NCBI GenBank assembly: GCA_000758905.1
Contig: JRNA01000003.1
Span: 62,001-126,000, forward strand
DNA: 64,000 bases
Origin: Clostridiales bacterium S5-A14a
GTDB taxonomy: Bacteria > Bacillota > Clostridia > Peptostreptococcales > Anaerovoracaceae
Reading direction: 5' to 3'
Part shown: piece by piece, positions 52,482-60,112 of the stretch
How the letters are laid out: every line of letters starts with the position of its first letter
How positions within the stretch are numbered: the stretch's first letter is position 1
Notes under the pieces: model-generated
What the model saw: the letters and a program-made list of their open reading frames with translations, nothing else
Told to the model about the DNA's origin: nothing
The model's database searches: none
Made by a program: the position numbers and the translations under genes

Positions 52482-53330
52482 TTAATCTTCAAATGTTAAA
52501 TCATTTCTTATGAAGTTGCCTGTTTTCAAATCATCAAAGGCTTCTTCCAGTTCTTGATTGTTATTCATTACAATTGGACCTGCCCAGGCTACCGGCTCAT
52601 TTAAAGCTCTGCTACTTATGAAAAGTATTTGAGCAAAGTCGCTATCATTTTTGATTGTAAGTTTATCGCCATTCGTCAGCTTAGCTGCTGTCTTCTCCTT
52701 GACCTTATCTCCTTCAATCGTGATATCGCCAATAAGAGTGAAGACCATGATTGAAGCATCTTCTTTTGTGTCAAGAGTAACCTCCCCGCCAGATTCCAGG
52801 TGGATATCGTAATAATCTAATGGAAGGTGGTGACCCTTAAAACCTTCATGACATTTATAAGAACCTGCCAAAAGACGAATTTTTCCAGACGGGATGTCTA
52901 TTTCTTCTATATCTTCTTTCCTTACGGCATGGTAGTATGGTTTGGAAAACTTCTCTTCTTTAGGAAGATTTAGCCAAAGCTGTACTCCCAAAAGCCTTTC
53001 TGATGCGGGCACATTTTCCTCATGGAGTATTCCGCTACCAGCATTCATCCATTGTACTTCTCCGTCTGTAATAGTATCTTCATTTCCAAGTGTATCCTTG
53101 TGGGCCATTTTACCACGGGATAAATAAGAAATAGTTTCTATGCCTCTGTGAGGGTGCAGGGGGAAGCCTGCTGTATAGTCGTCGGAATTTGTGCTATCGA
53201 AGGAATCGAGCATGAGAATTGGATCAAATTCGCCGACTGTTTGATTTCCAAGGACTCTTACTAGGCTTACACCTGCACCATCCTTTGTCCTAAAGCCGGT
53301 TACCATGTTTTTCACTTTTCTTTTGTTCAA
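52482..53330 (-). CDS. Pirin family protein
   Basis: 282 residues, bicupin. The N-terminal cupin has the metal motif HPHRGIET and WMNAGSGILHEE. The C-terminal pirin domain (about 180-275) follows with IMVFTLIGDITIEG. Some pirins are quercetinases, others bind regulators; the substrate here is unknown. Start TTG 53328-53330, five bases after AGGAGG; an in-frame ATG eight codons later is a weaker alternative. AT-rich compared with housekeeping genes. Confidence 0.92.
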   Translation of the reverse strand: MNKRKVKNMVTGFRTKDGAGVSLVRVLGNQTVGEFDPILMLDSFDSTNSDDYTAGFPLHPHRGIETISYLSRGKMAHKDTLGNEDTITDGEVQWMNAGSGILHEENVPASERLLGVQLWLNLPKEEKFSKPYYHAVRKEDIEEIDIPSGKIRLLAGSYKCHEGFKGHHLPLDYYDIHLESGGEVTLDTKEDASIMVFTLIGDITIEGDKVKEKTAAKLTNGDKLTIKNDSDFAQILFISSRALNEPVAWAGPIVMNNNQELEEAFDDLKTGNFIRNDLTFED

Positions 53331-53356
53331 TGTTTCCTCCTAACTCTATGAAAAGG

Positions 53357-53376
53357 GCAAGGATGAAGTTCCTTGC
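53357..53376 (-). other. Hairpin in the pirin leader
   Basis: GCAAGG (53357-53362) with CCTTGC (53371-53376), followed on the minus strand by CCTTTTC. It lies in the likely 5' untranslated region of the pirin gene. Confidence 0.35.
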
Positions 53377-53471
53377 TCAAAATTTTGATTTATCACTCTG
53401 TGTAGATGTTATGTATATACCCTATCTTCTTGTGATTTCAAACCAAGATTGTTTTTATTCAAAGTGGTATG

Positions 53472-53480
53472 TGGTATAAT
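53472..53480 (+). promoter_or_regulatory. Extended -10 promoter of the Fic gene
   Basis: TG-G-TATAAT (TATAAT 53475-53480), 52 bp before the ATG. The -35 is weak. Confidence 0.55.
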
Positions 53481-53531
53481 ATGAGCAATAATTTAGACAG
53501 AAAAAATGTAAGTTGATTGCGGAGGTTCAAG

Positions 53532-53993
53532 ATGGCAGTTGAAAATAAATTAGGATTGACCAATAATGCTGAACTTGCGAGAGAGGAAGAACGCATAAGC
53601 AAGAAGAAAGCTATTTTGTTGTTCGAAAACGGTGTGCTTGATTCTCTACCAGCAGGCAAATTTGAAACCTTGAAAGAAATTCACAAATATTTACTTGATG
53701 ATATATACGAATTTGCAGGGAAGGTTCGTACGGTGAATATGGCCAAGGGGAACTTTCGATTTGCACCGGTTATGTATCTTGAAGCAGCACTTAGGAATAT
53801 AGATGATATGCCGCAGTCAACCTTCGATGAGATTATAGAAAAATACGTTGAAATGAATATTGCTCATCCGTTTCGAGAGGGGAATGGTCGCAGCTCGCGC
53901 ATCTGGCTTGATGATATTTTGAAAACGGAAATCGGCAAAGTAGTGGACTGGAGCGCAGTCCGATTAAGGATGTTGAGATTAAAGTGCTATTGA
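53532..53993 (+). CDS. Fic/DOC family protein, C-terminally broken
   Basis: A 153-residue product. The Fic core is intact up to its catalytic loop: HPFREGNGRSS at residues 112-122, preceded by the flap region (MAKGNFRFAP) and the YEFAGKVRTVNM strand. Such enzymes usually transfer AMP to target proteins. After WSAV the frame runs out in 11 unrelated codons, while the typical C-terminus continues in another frame (53957-54100). The gene is disrupted; activity of the short product is uncertain. AT-rich, probably acquired. Confidence 0.85.
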   Translation: MAVENKLGLTNNAELAREEERISKKKAILLFENGVLDSLPAGKFETLKEIHKYLLDDIYEFAGKVRTVNMAKGNFRFAPVMYLEAALRNIDDMPQSTFDEIIEKYVEMNIAHPFREGNGRSSRIWLDDILKTEIGKVVDWSAVRLRMLRLKCY

Positions 53994-54100
53994 AGGATGC
54001 TTTGACTGATGATGTTAACAGTCGCGAGGTTTACATGAAGGGCATCGATCACAGCTATTTTTATGAAGGTTACACGATGTTTAGGGCGGAAGAACTTTGA
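53957..54100 (+). pseudogene. Out-of-frame C-terminus of the Fic gene
   Basis: The frame offset from the Fic core encodes SPIKDVEIKVLLKDALTDD, then NSREVYMKGIDHSYFYEGY and MFRAEEL before TGA 54098-54100, a typical Fic C-terminus. The roughly dozen residues normally between WSAV and the SPI segment are missing, so the lesion is a deletion of about 35 bases that also shifted the frame. Confidence 0.75.
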
Positions 54101-54121
54101 GATGGCGAACCAAAATAATCC

Positions 54122-54150
54122 TTGACAACAAAGCAATTATCAAGTAAAAT
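54122..54150 (+). promoter_or_regulatory. Promoter of the infC-rpmI-rplT operon
   Basis: TTGACA (54122-54127), 17-bp spacer, TAAAAT (54145-54150). Transcription would begin near 54157, giving a leader of about 220 bases before infC. Confidence 0.8.
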
Positions 54151-54156
54151 ACATAG

Positions 54157-54363
54157 CGTACGAAGAAGAAGATATCCACCTTCTCACCGCGAGGGGCATG
54201 TGATTTCCGGATACTCCGACGAGTCATTTTGTTTCTGATGCAGGTTCATAAGGATGAGTTTACCAAGCAGAGAGCATAACATTTTAAAAAAGTAATGTTA
54301 CAACTCATGCGAAACTTATGAAACAATGAGAATGGACGGATACTTCAGTGTCTGTCTTTTTTA
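54157..54363 (+). promoter_or_regulatory. infC leader with terminator (attenuator)
   Basis: The leader ends in a hairpin GACGGATAC (54335-54343), loop TTCA, GTGTCTGTC (54348-54356), then TTTTTT (54357-54362), immediately before the infC ribosome site. A terminator directly in front of infC fits the attenuation known for this operon in Firmicutes, where L20 or translation supply controls readthrough. No alternative structure could be folded by eye. Confidence 0.65.
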
Positions 54364-54380
54364 TATGGGAGGTAATAAAA

Positions 54381-54899
54381 ATTAGCAAAAATAAAACCAA
54401 AATCAACGAAGAGATTCGTGAGAATGAGCTGAGAGTAATTGACGAAAACGGCACAATGGTTGGTATTATTTCAAGAAATGAAGCACTTTCTCTTGCAGAT
54501 GAGAGAGGACTTGATTTGGTCAATGTTTCGCCCAATGCGAATCCACCTGTTTGCAAACTGCTCGACTACGGTAAGTATAGATATGAGCAGCAGAAGAGAG
54601 AAAAAGAGGCAAAGAAGAAACAGGTTAGTATTCAGGTTAAGGAAATTAGACTTAGTGTTTCAATAGAGGAACATGATCTGAATGTAAAAGCTAGAACGGC
54701 AGCTAAGTTCCTTAAAGATGGTAACAAGGTTAAAGTCAGCTTGAGATTCAGAGGTCGTGAGAGGAATCACGTACCGCAGGCTCAAGAAGTAATGAAGAAT
54801 TTTGCAGAAATTATTTCCGAACATGGGGAGATTGAAAAAAATCCTAAGATGGAAGGCCGAAGCCTAATAATGTTTATCTCACCAAAGACCGAAAAGTAA
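54381..54899 (+). CDS. infC: Translation initiation factor IF-3
   Basis: 172 residues. Keeps ribosomal subunits apart and checks start-codon pairing. N-domain (INEEIRENELRVIDENG) and C-domain (VKEIRLSVSIEEHDLNVKARTA, VKVSLRFRGRERNH) are complete. The start is ATT 54381, seven bases after GGGAGGT (54367-54373); no ATG or GTG fits. AUU starts are known in infC of other bacteria and let IF-3 repress its own translation. First gene of the operon with rpmI and rplT. Confidence 0.95.
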   Translation: MSKNKTKINEEIRENELRVIDENGTMVGIISRNEALSLADERGLDLVNVSPNANPPVCKLLDYGKYRYEQQKREKEAKKKQVSIQVKEIRLSVSIEEHDLNVKARTAAKFLKDGNKVKVSLRFRGRERNHVPQAQEVMKNFAEIISEHGEIEKNPKMEGRSLIMFISPKTEK

Positions 54900-55029
54900 G
54901 ATTACAATTTGATAAGGTCTTATGAAAGACGGATAATATTAGAGATACCGAAGCAGCAATTGAAACGCAATAGCCAATTCGGAGGCAGGTGTTTTGTGCC
55001 ATGCTGCAAGGATATGAGGAGGAATACAA

Positions 55030-55230
55030 ATGGCAAAGAATAAGATGAAATCCCACAGAGGGGCAAAGAAAAGACTTAAGTTAACAGGTAGCGGAAAAAT
55101 CAAGAGATTTAAGGCATTTAAGAGCCACATCCTTACCAAGAAGGCTGCTAAGAGAAAAAGAGGTCTGAGGAAGTCAACAATAGTTACATCTGCAGATCAC
55201 AAGAGAATGCTAAGGGCAATGGGTAAATAG
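55030..55230 (+). CDS. rpmI: 50S ribosomal protein L35
   Basis: 66 residues, very basic, with the conserved [20 protein letters not shown] start and [22 protein letters not shown] lies before the ATG. The 130-bp gap from infC contains no clear promoter. Confidence 0.97.
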   Translation: MAKNKMKSHRGAKKRLKLTGSGKIKRFKAFKSHILTKKAAKRKRGLRKSTIVTSADHKRMLRAMGK

Positions 55231-55240
55231 GAGGTAAGAA

Positions 55241-55597
55241 ATGGCTAGAGTTAAAGGTGCTGTAAACGCAAAGAAAAAACATAAGAAAATTTTAAAACAG
55301 GCTAAGGGTTTTTACGGGGCAAAGAGCAGAACATTTAGAGCTGCAAACCCTGCTGTTATGAGGTCGCTACGTTCGGCTTATATAGGAAGAAAACAAAAGA
55401 AGAGACAGTATAGACAGATGTGGATTGCTAGAATCAATGCCGCTGCAAGGATGAACGATATTTCCTACAGCAAATTGATGAACGGCCTTAGAAAGGCTAA
55501 TATTGATATTAACAGAAAGATGCTTTCTGAGCTTGCAATTCACGATGCACAGGCGTTCACTACGCTCTGCGAGACTGCAAAATCTGCACTTAAATAG
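55241..55597 (+). CDS. rplT: 50S ribosomal protein L20
   Basis: 118 residues, basic, with the long N-terminal helix ([20 protein letters not shown]) and the globular C-domain ([22 protein letters not shown]). L20 binds 23S rRNA early in 50S assembly and in several bacteria represses its own operon by binding the leader. Ten bases after rpmI; a terminator follows. Confidence 0.98.
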   Translation: MARVKGAVNAKKKHKKILKQAKGFYGAKSRTFRAANPAVMRSLRSAYIGRKQKKRQYRQMWIARINAAARMNDISYSKLMNGLRKANIDINRKMLSELAIHDAQAFTTLCETAKSALK

Positions 55598-55603
55598 AAT
55601 TTT

Positions 55604-55637
55604 ATGGGGAGGGGCAATTTGTCGCTCCCTATTTTTT
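55604..55637 (+). terminator. Terminator of the ribosomal-protein operon
   Basis: GGGAG pairs with CTCCC inside an ATGGGGAG...CTCCCTAT stem, followed by TTTTTT (55632-55637). It lies directly before coaBC. Confidence 0.75.
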
Positions 55638-55650
55638 GAGGATTTTTGAT

Positions 55651-56874
55651 ATGTTAAAAGGGAAAAACGTAATCCTGGGTGTTACGGGAGGAATTGCAGC
55701 ATACAAAATAGTTGGCCTGGCGAGTGCTCTTGTCAAGCAGGGGGCATCAGTCAATGTCTTGATGACCGAGGCGGCAACGCATTTCATCACTCAGGATACT
55801 TTTGAGGCTATTACGAAAAACAAAGCGATTGTTGACACTTTTGATCGCAATTTTGAGTATGAGGTTGAGCATATTGCACTTGCGAAGAAGGCGGATATAT
55901 TCATGGTTGCGCCTGCGACGGCGAATACAATCGCAAAACTCGCACACGGCATAGCTGATAACATGCTGACTACGACTTTTCTTGCTTGCACATGCCCGAA
56001 GATGGTCGCACCTGCGATGAATACAGAGATGTATAATAATGAAGTTACGCAGGAGAATATGGATAAACTTGAATCCATGGGTGTTACGGTGATCCCGGCG
56101 GATTCGGGGCGCCTGGCGTGCGGCGACACGGGTATCGGTAAGATGCCGGAGCCGGAGCTCCTTCTTGCTTATATTGAGAAGGAGATCGCTCGAGAGAAGG
56201 ACATGGAAGGCATGCACGTTCTCGTGACGGCTGGCGCCACGAAGGAGCCACTCGATCCTGTAAGATTCATAACCAATCATTCGACAGGCAAGATGGGGTT
56301 TGCAATTGCAAAGGAATGCATGCTCAGAGGAGCTAAGGTTGTGCTTTGTAAGGCTGCTACTTCTTCTACTCCACCTGAATTTGTCGACATCATTGATACA
56401 CCTACGTCTGCGGAGATGTTCGAAGCGTGCAAGAGATATGCTAGAGGGGCAGATTTTATTATTAAGGCGGCGGCTGTGTCGGATTATAGACCGGCTGAGG
56501 TTGCTGAAAACAAAATGAAGAAAAAGGATGGCGAGCTTTCTATTAATCTCGAGAGGACGGTAGACATCCTCAAATATCTCGGCGAGCACAAGAGTCCTTC
56601 TCAGGTAATTTGTGGTTTTTCTATGGAAACAGAAAATTTGATAGAAAACTCAACTGCAAAGCTTCATAAGAAGAATGCTGACCTGATTGTTGCAAACAAT
56701 TTGAAGGATAGCGGCGCTGGTTTTGGAACGGATACCAACCTCGTAACCTTTATAACAAAAGAGGGATATAAGAGCCTTGAACTTTTAAGTAAGGCGGATG
56801 TTGCAAGACAAATAGTCGATAAACTCCTTGAAATTTCAAGCGCGAAGAATGACGCCATGCCGCTCGGAGAATGA
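55651..56874 (+). CDS. coaBC: Bifunctional CoaBC (phosphopantothenoylcysteine decarboxylase/synthetase)
   Basis: 407 residues. Two steps of coenzyme A synthesis: ligation of cysteine to phosphopantothenate (C-terminal CoaB, about 185-395) and FMN-dependent decarboxylation (N-terminal CoaC, 1-175). Seen: GVTGGIAAYK, APATANTIAKLAHGIADNMLT, PAMNTEMY, the Cys loop GRLACGDTGIGKM, then LVTAGATKEPLDPVRFITNHSTGKMG and AAAVSDYRP. ATG 55651 chosen over a TTG at 55636, which is inside the terminator T-run. Confidence 0.96.
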   Translation: MLKGKNVILGVTGGIAAYKIVGLASALVKQGASVNVLMTEAATHFITQDTFEAITKNKAIVDTFDRNFEYEVEHIALAKKADIFMVAPATANTIAKLAHGIADNMLTTTFLACTCPKMVAPAMNTEMYNNEVTQENMDKLESMGVTVIPADSGRLACGDTGIGKMPEPELLLAYIEKEIAREKDMEGMHVLVTAGATKEPLDPVRFITNHSTGKMGFAIAKECMLRGAKVVLCKAATSSTPPEFVDIIDTPTSAEMFEACKRYARGADFIIKAAAVSDYRPAEVAENKMKKKDGELSINLERTVDILKYLGEHKSPSQVICGFSMETENLIENSTAKLHKKNADLIVANNLKDSGAGFGTDTNLVTFITKEGYKSLELLSKADVARQIVDKLLEISSAKNDAMPLGE

Positions 56875-56905
56875 TATTTTGTGCTATCACAAATTGATTG
56901 ATATA

Positions 56906-56934
56906 TTGAAAAAACATGGTGTAAATGCTATACT
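56906..56934 (+). promoter_or_regulatory. Promoter of the NifU-like/GGGtGRT genes
   Basis: TTGAAA (56906-56911), 17-bp spacer, TATACT (56929-56934), 31 bp before the first start; AAGGAGG sits before the ATG. Confidence 0.75.
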
Positions 56935-56964
56935 GATTCTAGTAGAAGTCACAAGGAGGACCAT

Positions 56965-57657
56965 ATGATTTATACAAAAGAGATTGAGGAGAAATGTATA
57001 GTCAACAAGGGAGCAAACCACGGCCCTGCTCCAATTCCAGAAGAGGGAAAATGGGTCAAGGCAAAGGACATCACTGATATTTCGGGGCTTACTCACGGCG
57101 TTGGCTGGTGTGCTCCACAGCAGGGTGCATGTAAGCTAACTTTGAATGTCAAGGATGGAGTTATTCAGGAGGCTCTTATTGAATGCATCGGATGTTCGGG
57201 TATGACACACTCGGCAGCGATGGCGGGTGAAATTTTAACTGGGAAAACTATTCTTGAAGCACTCAATACGGACCTAGTCTGTGATGCGATTAATACGGCT
57301 ATGAGAGAGTTGTTCCTTCAGATTGTTTACGGAAGGACGCAGTCAGCATTTTCTGAAGGCGGTCTTGCTGTTGGATCTGGCCTTGAGGATCTTGGTAAGA
57401 ATATAAGAAGCCAGGTTGCTACAATATATTCTACAGACCTTAAGGGACCTAGGTATCTCGAGGTTGCTGAAGGTTATGTAGTTGAGCAGGCTCTTGATGA
57501 AGAAAATAATATCATCGGCTACAAATATGTAAACTTAGGTAGGATGCTTGAACTAATCAAGTCAGGGAAGCCACATAAGGAAGCTTTTGAGGAAGCTAGC
57601 GGTACCTATGGCAGATATGATGAGGCTGTTAAGTACATCGATCCAAGGCATGAATAG
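56965..57657 (+). CDS. NifU/IscU-like iron-sulfur scaffold-type protein of the GGGtGRT locus
   Basis: 230 residues. The segment 45-95 matches the NifU/IscU-like fold: GVGWCAPQQGACKLTL (C49, C56), then IECIGCSGMTHSAAMAGEIL (C74, C77). C11 and a Cys near residue 106 add to the set, so four to six cysteines could hold an Fe-S cluster. The C-terminal half (about 120-230) is outside the canonical scaffold. Proteins of this type stand directly before GGGtGRT family genes; its role has not been established. It leads a promoter-driven unit and is 11 bases from the next gene. Confidence 0.8.
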   Translation: MIYTKEIEEKCIVNKGANHGPAPIPEEGKWVKAKDITDISGLTHGVGWCAPQQGACKLTLNVKDGVIQEALIECIGCSGMTHSAAMAGEILTGKTILEALNTDLVCDAINTAMRELFLQIVYGRTQSAFSEGGLAVGSGLEDLGKNIRSQVATIYSTDLKGPRYLEVAEGYVVEQALDEENNIIGYKYVNLGRMLELIKSGKPHKEAFEEASGTYGRYDEAVKYIDPRHE

Positions 57658-57668
57658 GAGGTAGACTG

Positions 57669-58664
57669 ATGGTTAATTTTGAAAATTACGAAAGACGTAT
57701 TGATAAGATTGAAAAAGTAATGTCTCAGTACGGGATCAAGGACCTTGAAGATGCTAGACAGATTTGTGTTGATAGGGGGTTCGATCCTTTGGAACTTGTT
57801 AGAGGTGTTCAGAGGATTTGCTTTGATGATGCATGTTGGGCTTATACACTAGGGGCAGCGATCGCCATCAAGAAGGGTGCTCTCACTGCTGTTGAGGCAG
57901 CTAAGGCTATTGGTGAAGGCTTGCAGGCTTTCTGTGTTCCTGGATCTGTTGCAGAAGACAGAAAAGTAGGAATCGGACATGGTAATTTGGCGTCGATGCT
58001 TCTTGATGAGAAGACCGAATGTTTCTGCTTCCTTGCAGGACATGAGTCTTTTGCAGCAGCAGAGGGTGCGATTGGTATTGCGAATTCTGCGAACAAAGTA
58101 AGGCAGAAACCTCTAAGGGTTGTGCTTAACGGGCTAGGTAAGGACGCGGCACAGATTATCTCTAGAATCAATGGGTTTACTTATGTAGGAACAAAGTTTG
58201 ATTATCATAGTGGAAACCTTGAAGTTGTTGAGGAAATTCAGTATTCAAAGGGCGAACGCGGCAAGGTGAAGTGTTTCGGCGCTGATGATGTAAGAGAAGG
58301 TGTTGCAATCATGCACTATTCAGGTGTTGATATTTCAATTACCGGAAACTCTACAAATCCTACAAGATTCCAGCATCCAGTTGCAGGAACATACAAGAAG
58401 GAAAAAATCGAGAAGGGTGAGAAGTATTTCTCTGTTGCCTCAGGTGGAGGAACTGGGAGGACATTGCACCCAGATAACATGGCGGCAGGACCTGCATCAT
58501 ATGGAATGACAGACACCATGGGAAGAATGCACTCAGATGCTCAGTTTGCAGGAAGCTCATCGGTTCCAGCTCACGTTGAAATGATGGGATTCATCGGTAT
58601 GGGAAATAACCCTATCGTCGGAGCAACAGTAGCTATGGCTGTTGCTGTTCAAGAAGGTAAGTAA
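57669..58664 (+). CDS. GGGtGRT family protein, function unknown
   Basis: 331 residues, cytosolic. Contains the family signature SVASGGGTGRTLHPDN (GGGTGRT at 259-265) followed by the very conserved SYGMTDTMGRMHSDAQFAGSSS stretch. Cysteines C33, C51 and C56 (ICFDDACW) lie near the N-terminus, and GLGKDAAQIISRINGFTYVG in the middle has a Rossmann-like look. This family is known as a named but uncharacterised group found with a NifU-like partner. The Gly-rich motif could bind a nucleotide or phosphate, but no reaction is assigned. AGGAGG overlaps the stop of the upstream gene. Confidence 0.85.
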   Translation: MVNFENYERRIDKIEKVMSQYGIKDLEDARQICVDRGFDPLELVRGVQRICFDDACWAYTLGAAIAIKKGALTAVEAAKAIGEGLQAFCVPGSVAEDRKVGIGHGNLASMLLDEKTECFCFLAGHESFAAAEGAIGIANSANKVRQKPLRVVLNGLGKDAAQIISRINGFTYVGTKFDYHSGNLEVVEEIQYSKGERGKVKCFGADDVREGVAIMHYSGVDISITGNSTNPTRFQHPVAGTYKKEKIEKGEKYFSVASGGGTGRTLHPDNMAAGPASYGMTDTMGRMHSDAQFAGSSSVPAHVEMMGFIGMGNNPIVGATVAMAVAVQEGK

Positions 58665-58759
58665 TTGCATATATTCCCAAATTAGGGTAATAAAATAGTA
58701 AATAGTATTATTAAGTTAGCAAGCATAAAAAGCAATAAATTGCAGTAAGGAAGATATAG

Positions 58760-58993
58760 ATGGGATATTTTTTAAGTCATATAGGATACATAATAATAGC
58801 GGCTTTCGTGATTGCAGGTATTGGATTTGCACTCGTATATTTTGGCGATAAAAATAGCGATGGAGAAGGCGTTCAAGGCGGATGCGGCATGGGATGCGCT
58901 AGATGTGGATCTGCATCTTCCTGCGGCATTAATGAGGACGATATTAAGAAGATAGAGCAAAATATTGCTTTGATTGAGAAACCGAAAAACTAA
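58760..58993 (+). CDS. Small cysteine-rich membrane protein
   Basis: 77 residues: a membrane helix (about 7-29, IGYIIIAAFVIAGIGFALVYFG), a short Gly/Asp/Ser spacer, a cysteine cluster CGMGCARCGSASSC (residues 42-55), and a charged helical tail. It resembles the FeoB-associated Cys-rich membrane proteins, but no feoB is near. It lies 95 bases after the GGGtGRT gene and 24 before the lipoprotein gene; the cysteine cluster suggests iron or Fe-S handling at the membrane. Function unknown. Confidence 0.7.
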   Translation: MGYFLSHIGYIIIAAFVIAGIGFALVYFGDKNSDGEGVQGGCGMGCARCGSASSCGINEDDIKKIEQNIALIEKPKN

Positions 58994-59017
58994 AAAGGAG
59001 AAAGAGAAGGAAGAGTT

Positions 59018-60028
59018 ATGAGAAAGTTTATTGTTTTGGCGATTTCTATCGCTATGGTTTTGGGAATGGCTACAATGCTATCTGGCTGCGGAGACAAGGA
59101 TAAGGGCGGCGACAAGAAGGATGGCAAGCCAGTAGTTGCTGTTGTCGTAGCTGATGGATTTGGAGACAGATCGTTCTATGATTCTGCAAAGGCAGGTCTT
59201 GACAAGCTAACTGATGAGAAACTGATTGAGCCTATGACAATTGAGTGCAGAGGTGAAAACTTCGAACAGCAGATGAGAAATGCAGCTGATAAAGCAGACA
59301 TAATTATCCCTGTAGGTTGGCAGTTTGATGCAATCGAAAAGGTTGCAGCAGATTATCCAGATAAGAAGTTCGTATGGGTAGATAACGCAGGCAATAAGAA
59401 TCATGACAACGTTCTTTACATAAATTATGCACAGAACGAAGGATCATACCTAGTTGGATATATTGCGGCTAAGATGAGTAAAACTGGTACAATCGGTGCA
59501 GTAGGTGGCGTAGACCAGGATACTATCAATGACTTTATCGTAGGTTATGAGCAGGGTGCAAAGAAAGCAAATCCTGACATTAAGGTAGTTAAGAACTATG
59601 TTGGCGATTTTGAAGATCCAGCAAATGGTAAGGAATGCGCACAGGCACTTCACAACAAGGGTGCTGATGTAATCTTTGCTGTTGCAGGTAACTCTGGTTC
59701 TGGCGTAATCGAATCAGGCAAGGAAGACGGATATTTTGTTATCGGTGTTGACTCAGACCAGAAGTACATAGCTCCAGAAACAATCATATGCTCAATGGTT
59801 AAGAACGTTGACAAGTCAATATATGATGTTGTTAAAGATTATGTTAAGAATGACAAATTTGAAGGAAATCGTACTTGGGTAGCTGATATGGCAACTGGAT
59901 TTATATCTGTTGCATACGGTGAAAAGGATGCTCCTCAACAGGTTTCAGATGAAATCAAGAAAGAAGTTGAGGAAATTCAAAAGCAGATCATTGCTGGCGA
60001 TATCAAGGTTGATACAGCTAGAAAGTAA
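59018..60028 (+). CDS. BMP family substrate-binding lipoprotein
   Basis: 336 residues. Signal with lipobox LSGC (lipidated C24), a short Lys/Gly/Asp linker, then the periplasmic-binding fold of the BmpA/Med group (VAVVVADGFGDRSFYDSAKAGL, FVWVDNAG, GAVGGVD, DVIFAVAGNSGSGV). Binds nucleosides and delivers them to the ABC permeases encoded next. A partial terminator separates it from the ATPase gene, a common way to make more binding protein than transporter. Confidence 0.93.
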   Translation: MRKFIVLAISIAMVLGMATMLSGCGDKDKGGDKKDGKPVVAVVVADGFGDRSFYDSAKAGLDKLTDEKLIEPMTIECRGENFEQQMRNAADKADIIIPVGWQFDAIEKVAADYPDKKFVWVDNAGNKNHDNVLYINYAQNEGSYLVGYIAAKMSKTGTIGAVGGVDQDTINDFIVGYEQGAKKANPDIKVVKNYVGDFEDPANGKECAQALHNKGADVIFAVAGNSGSGVIESGKEDGYFVIGVDSDQKYIAPETIICSMVKNVDKSIYDVVKDYVKNDKFEGNRTWVADMATGFISVAYGEKDAPQQVSDEIKKEVEEIQKQIIAGDIKVDTARK

Positions 60029-60068
60029 TCGCTATTCTTAGTGGAAATTAAATAGTTAAAGTGTAAAG

Positions 60069-60097
60069 GCTCCCTGCAGAGATGTTAGGGAGCTTTT
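60069..60097 (+). terminator. Leaky terminator between binding protein and ATPase genes
   Basis: GCTCCCT (60069-60075) pairs with AGGGAGC (60087-60093), then TTTT. A strong stem with a short T-run predicts partial readthrough. Confidence 0.75.
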
Positions 60098-60112
60098 AAG
60101 GAGTATGGTCTT

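Noticed and set aside
55747-56589. 280-codon minus-strand frame opposite coaBC
   Set aside because: Arg/His/Cys-rich composition typical of an antisense shadow; coaBC on the other strand is fully conserved.
58681-58759. Possible riboswitch or attenuator between the GGGtGRT and Cys-rich genes
   Set aside because: AT-rich, no stable stem with T-run found by eye.
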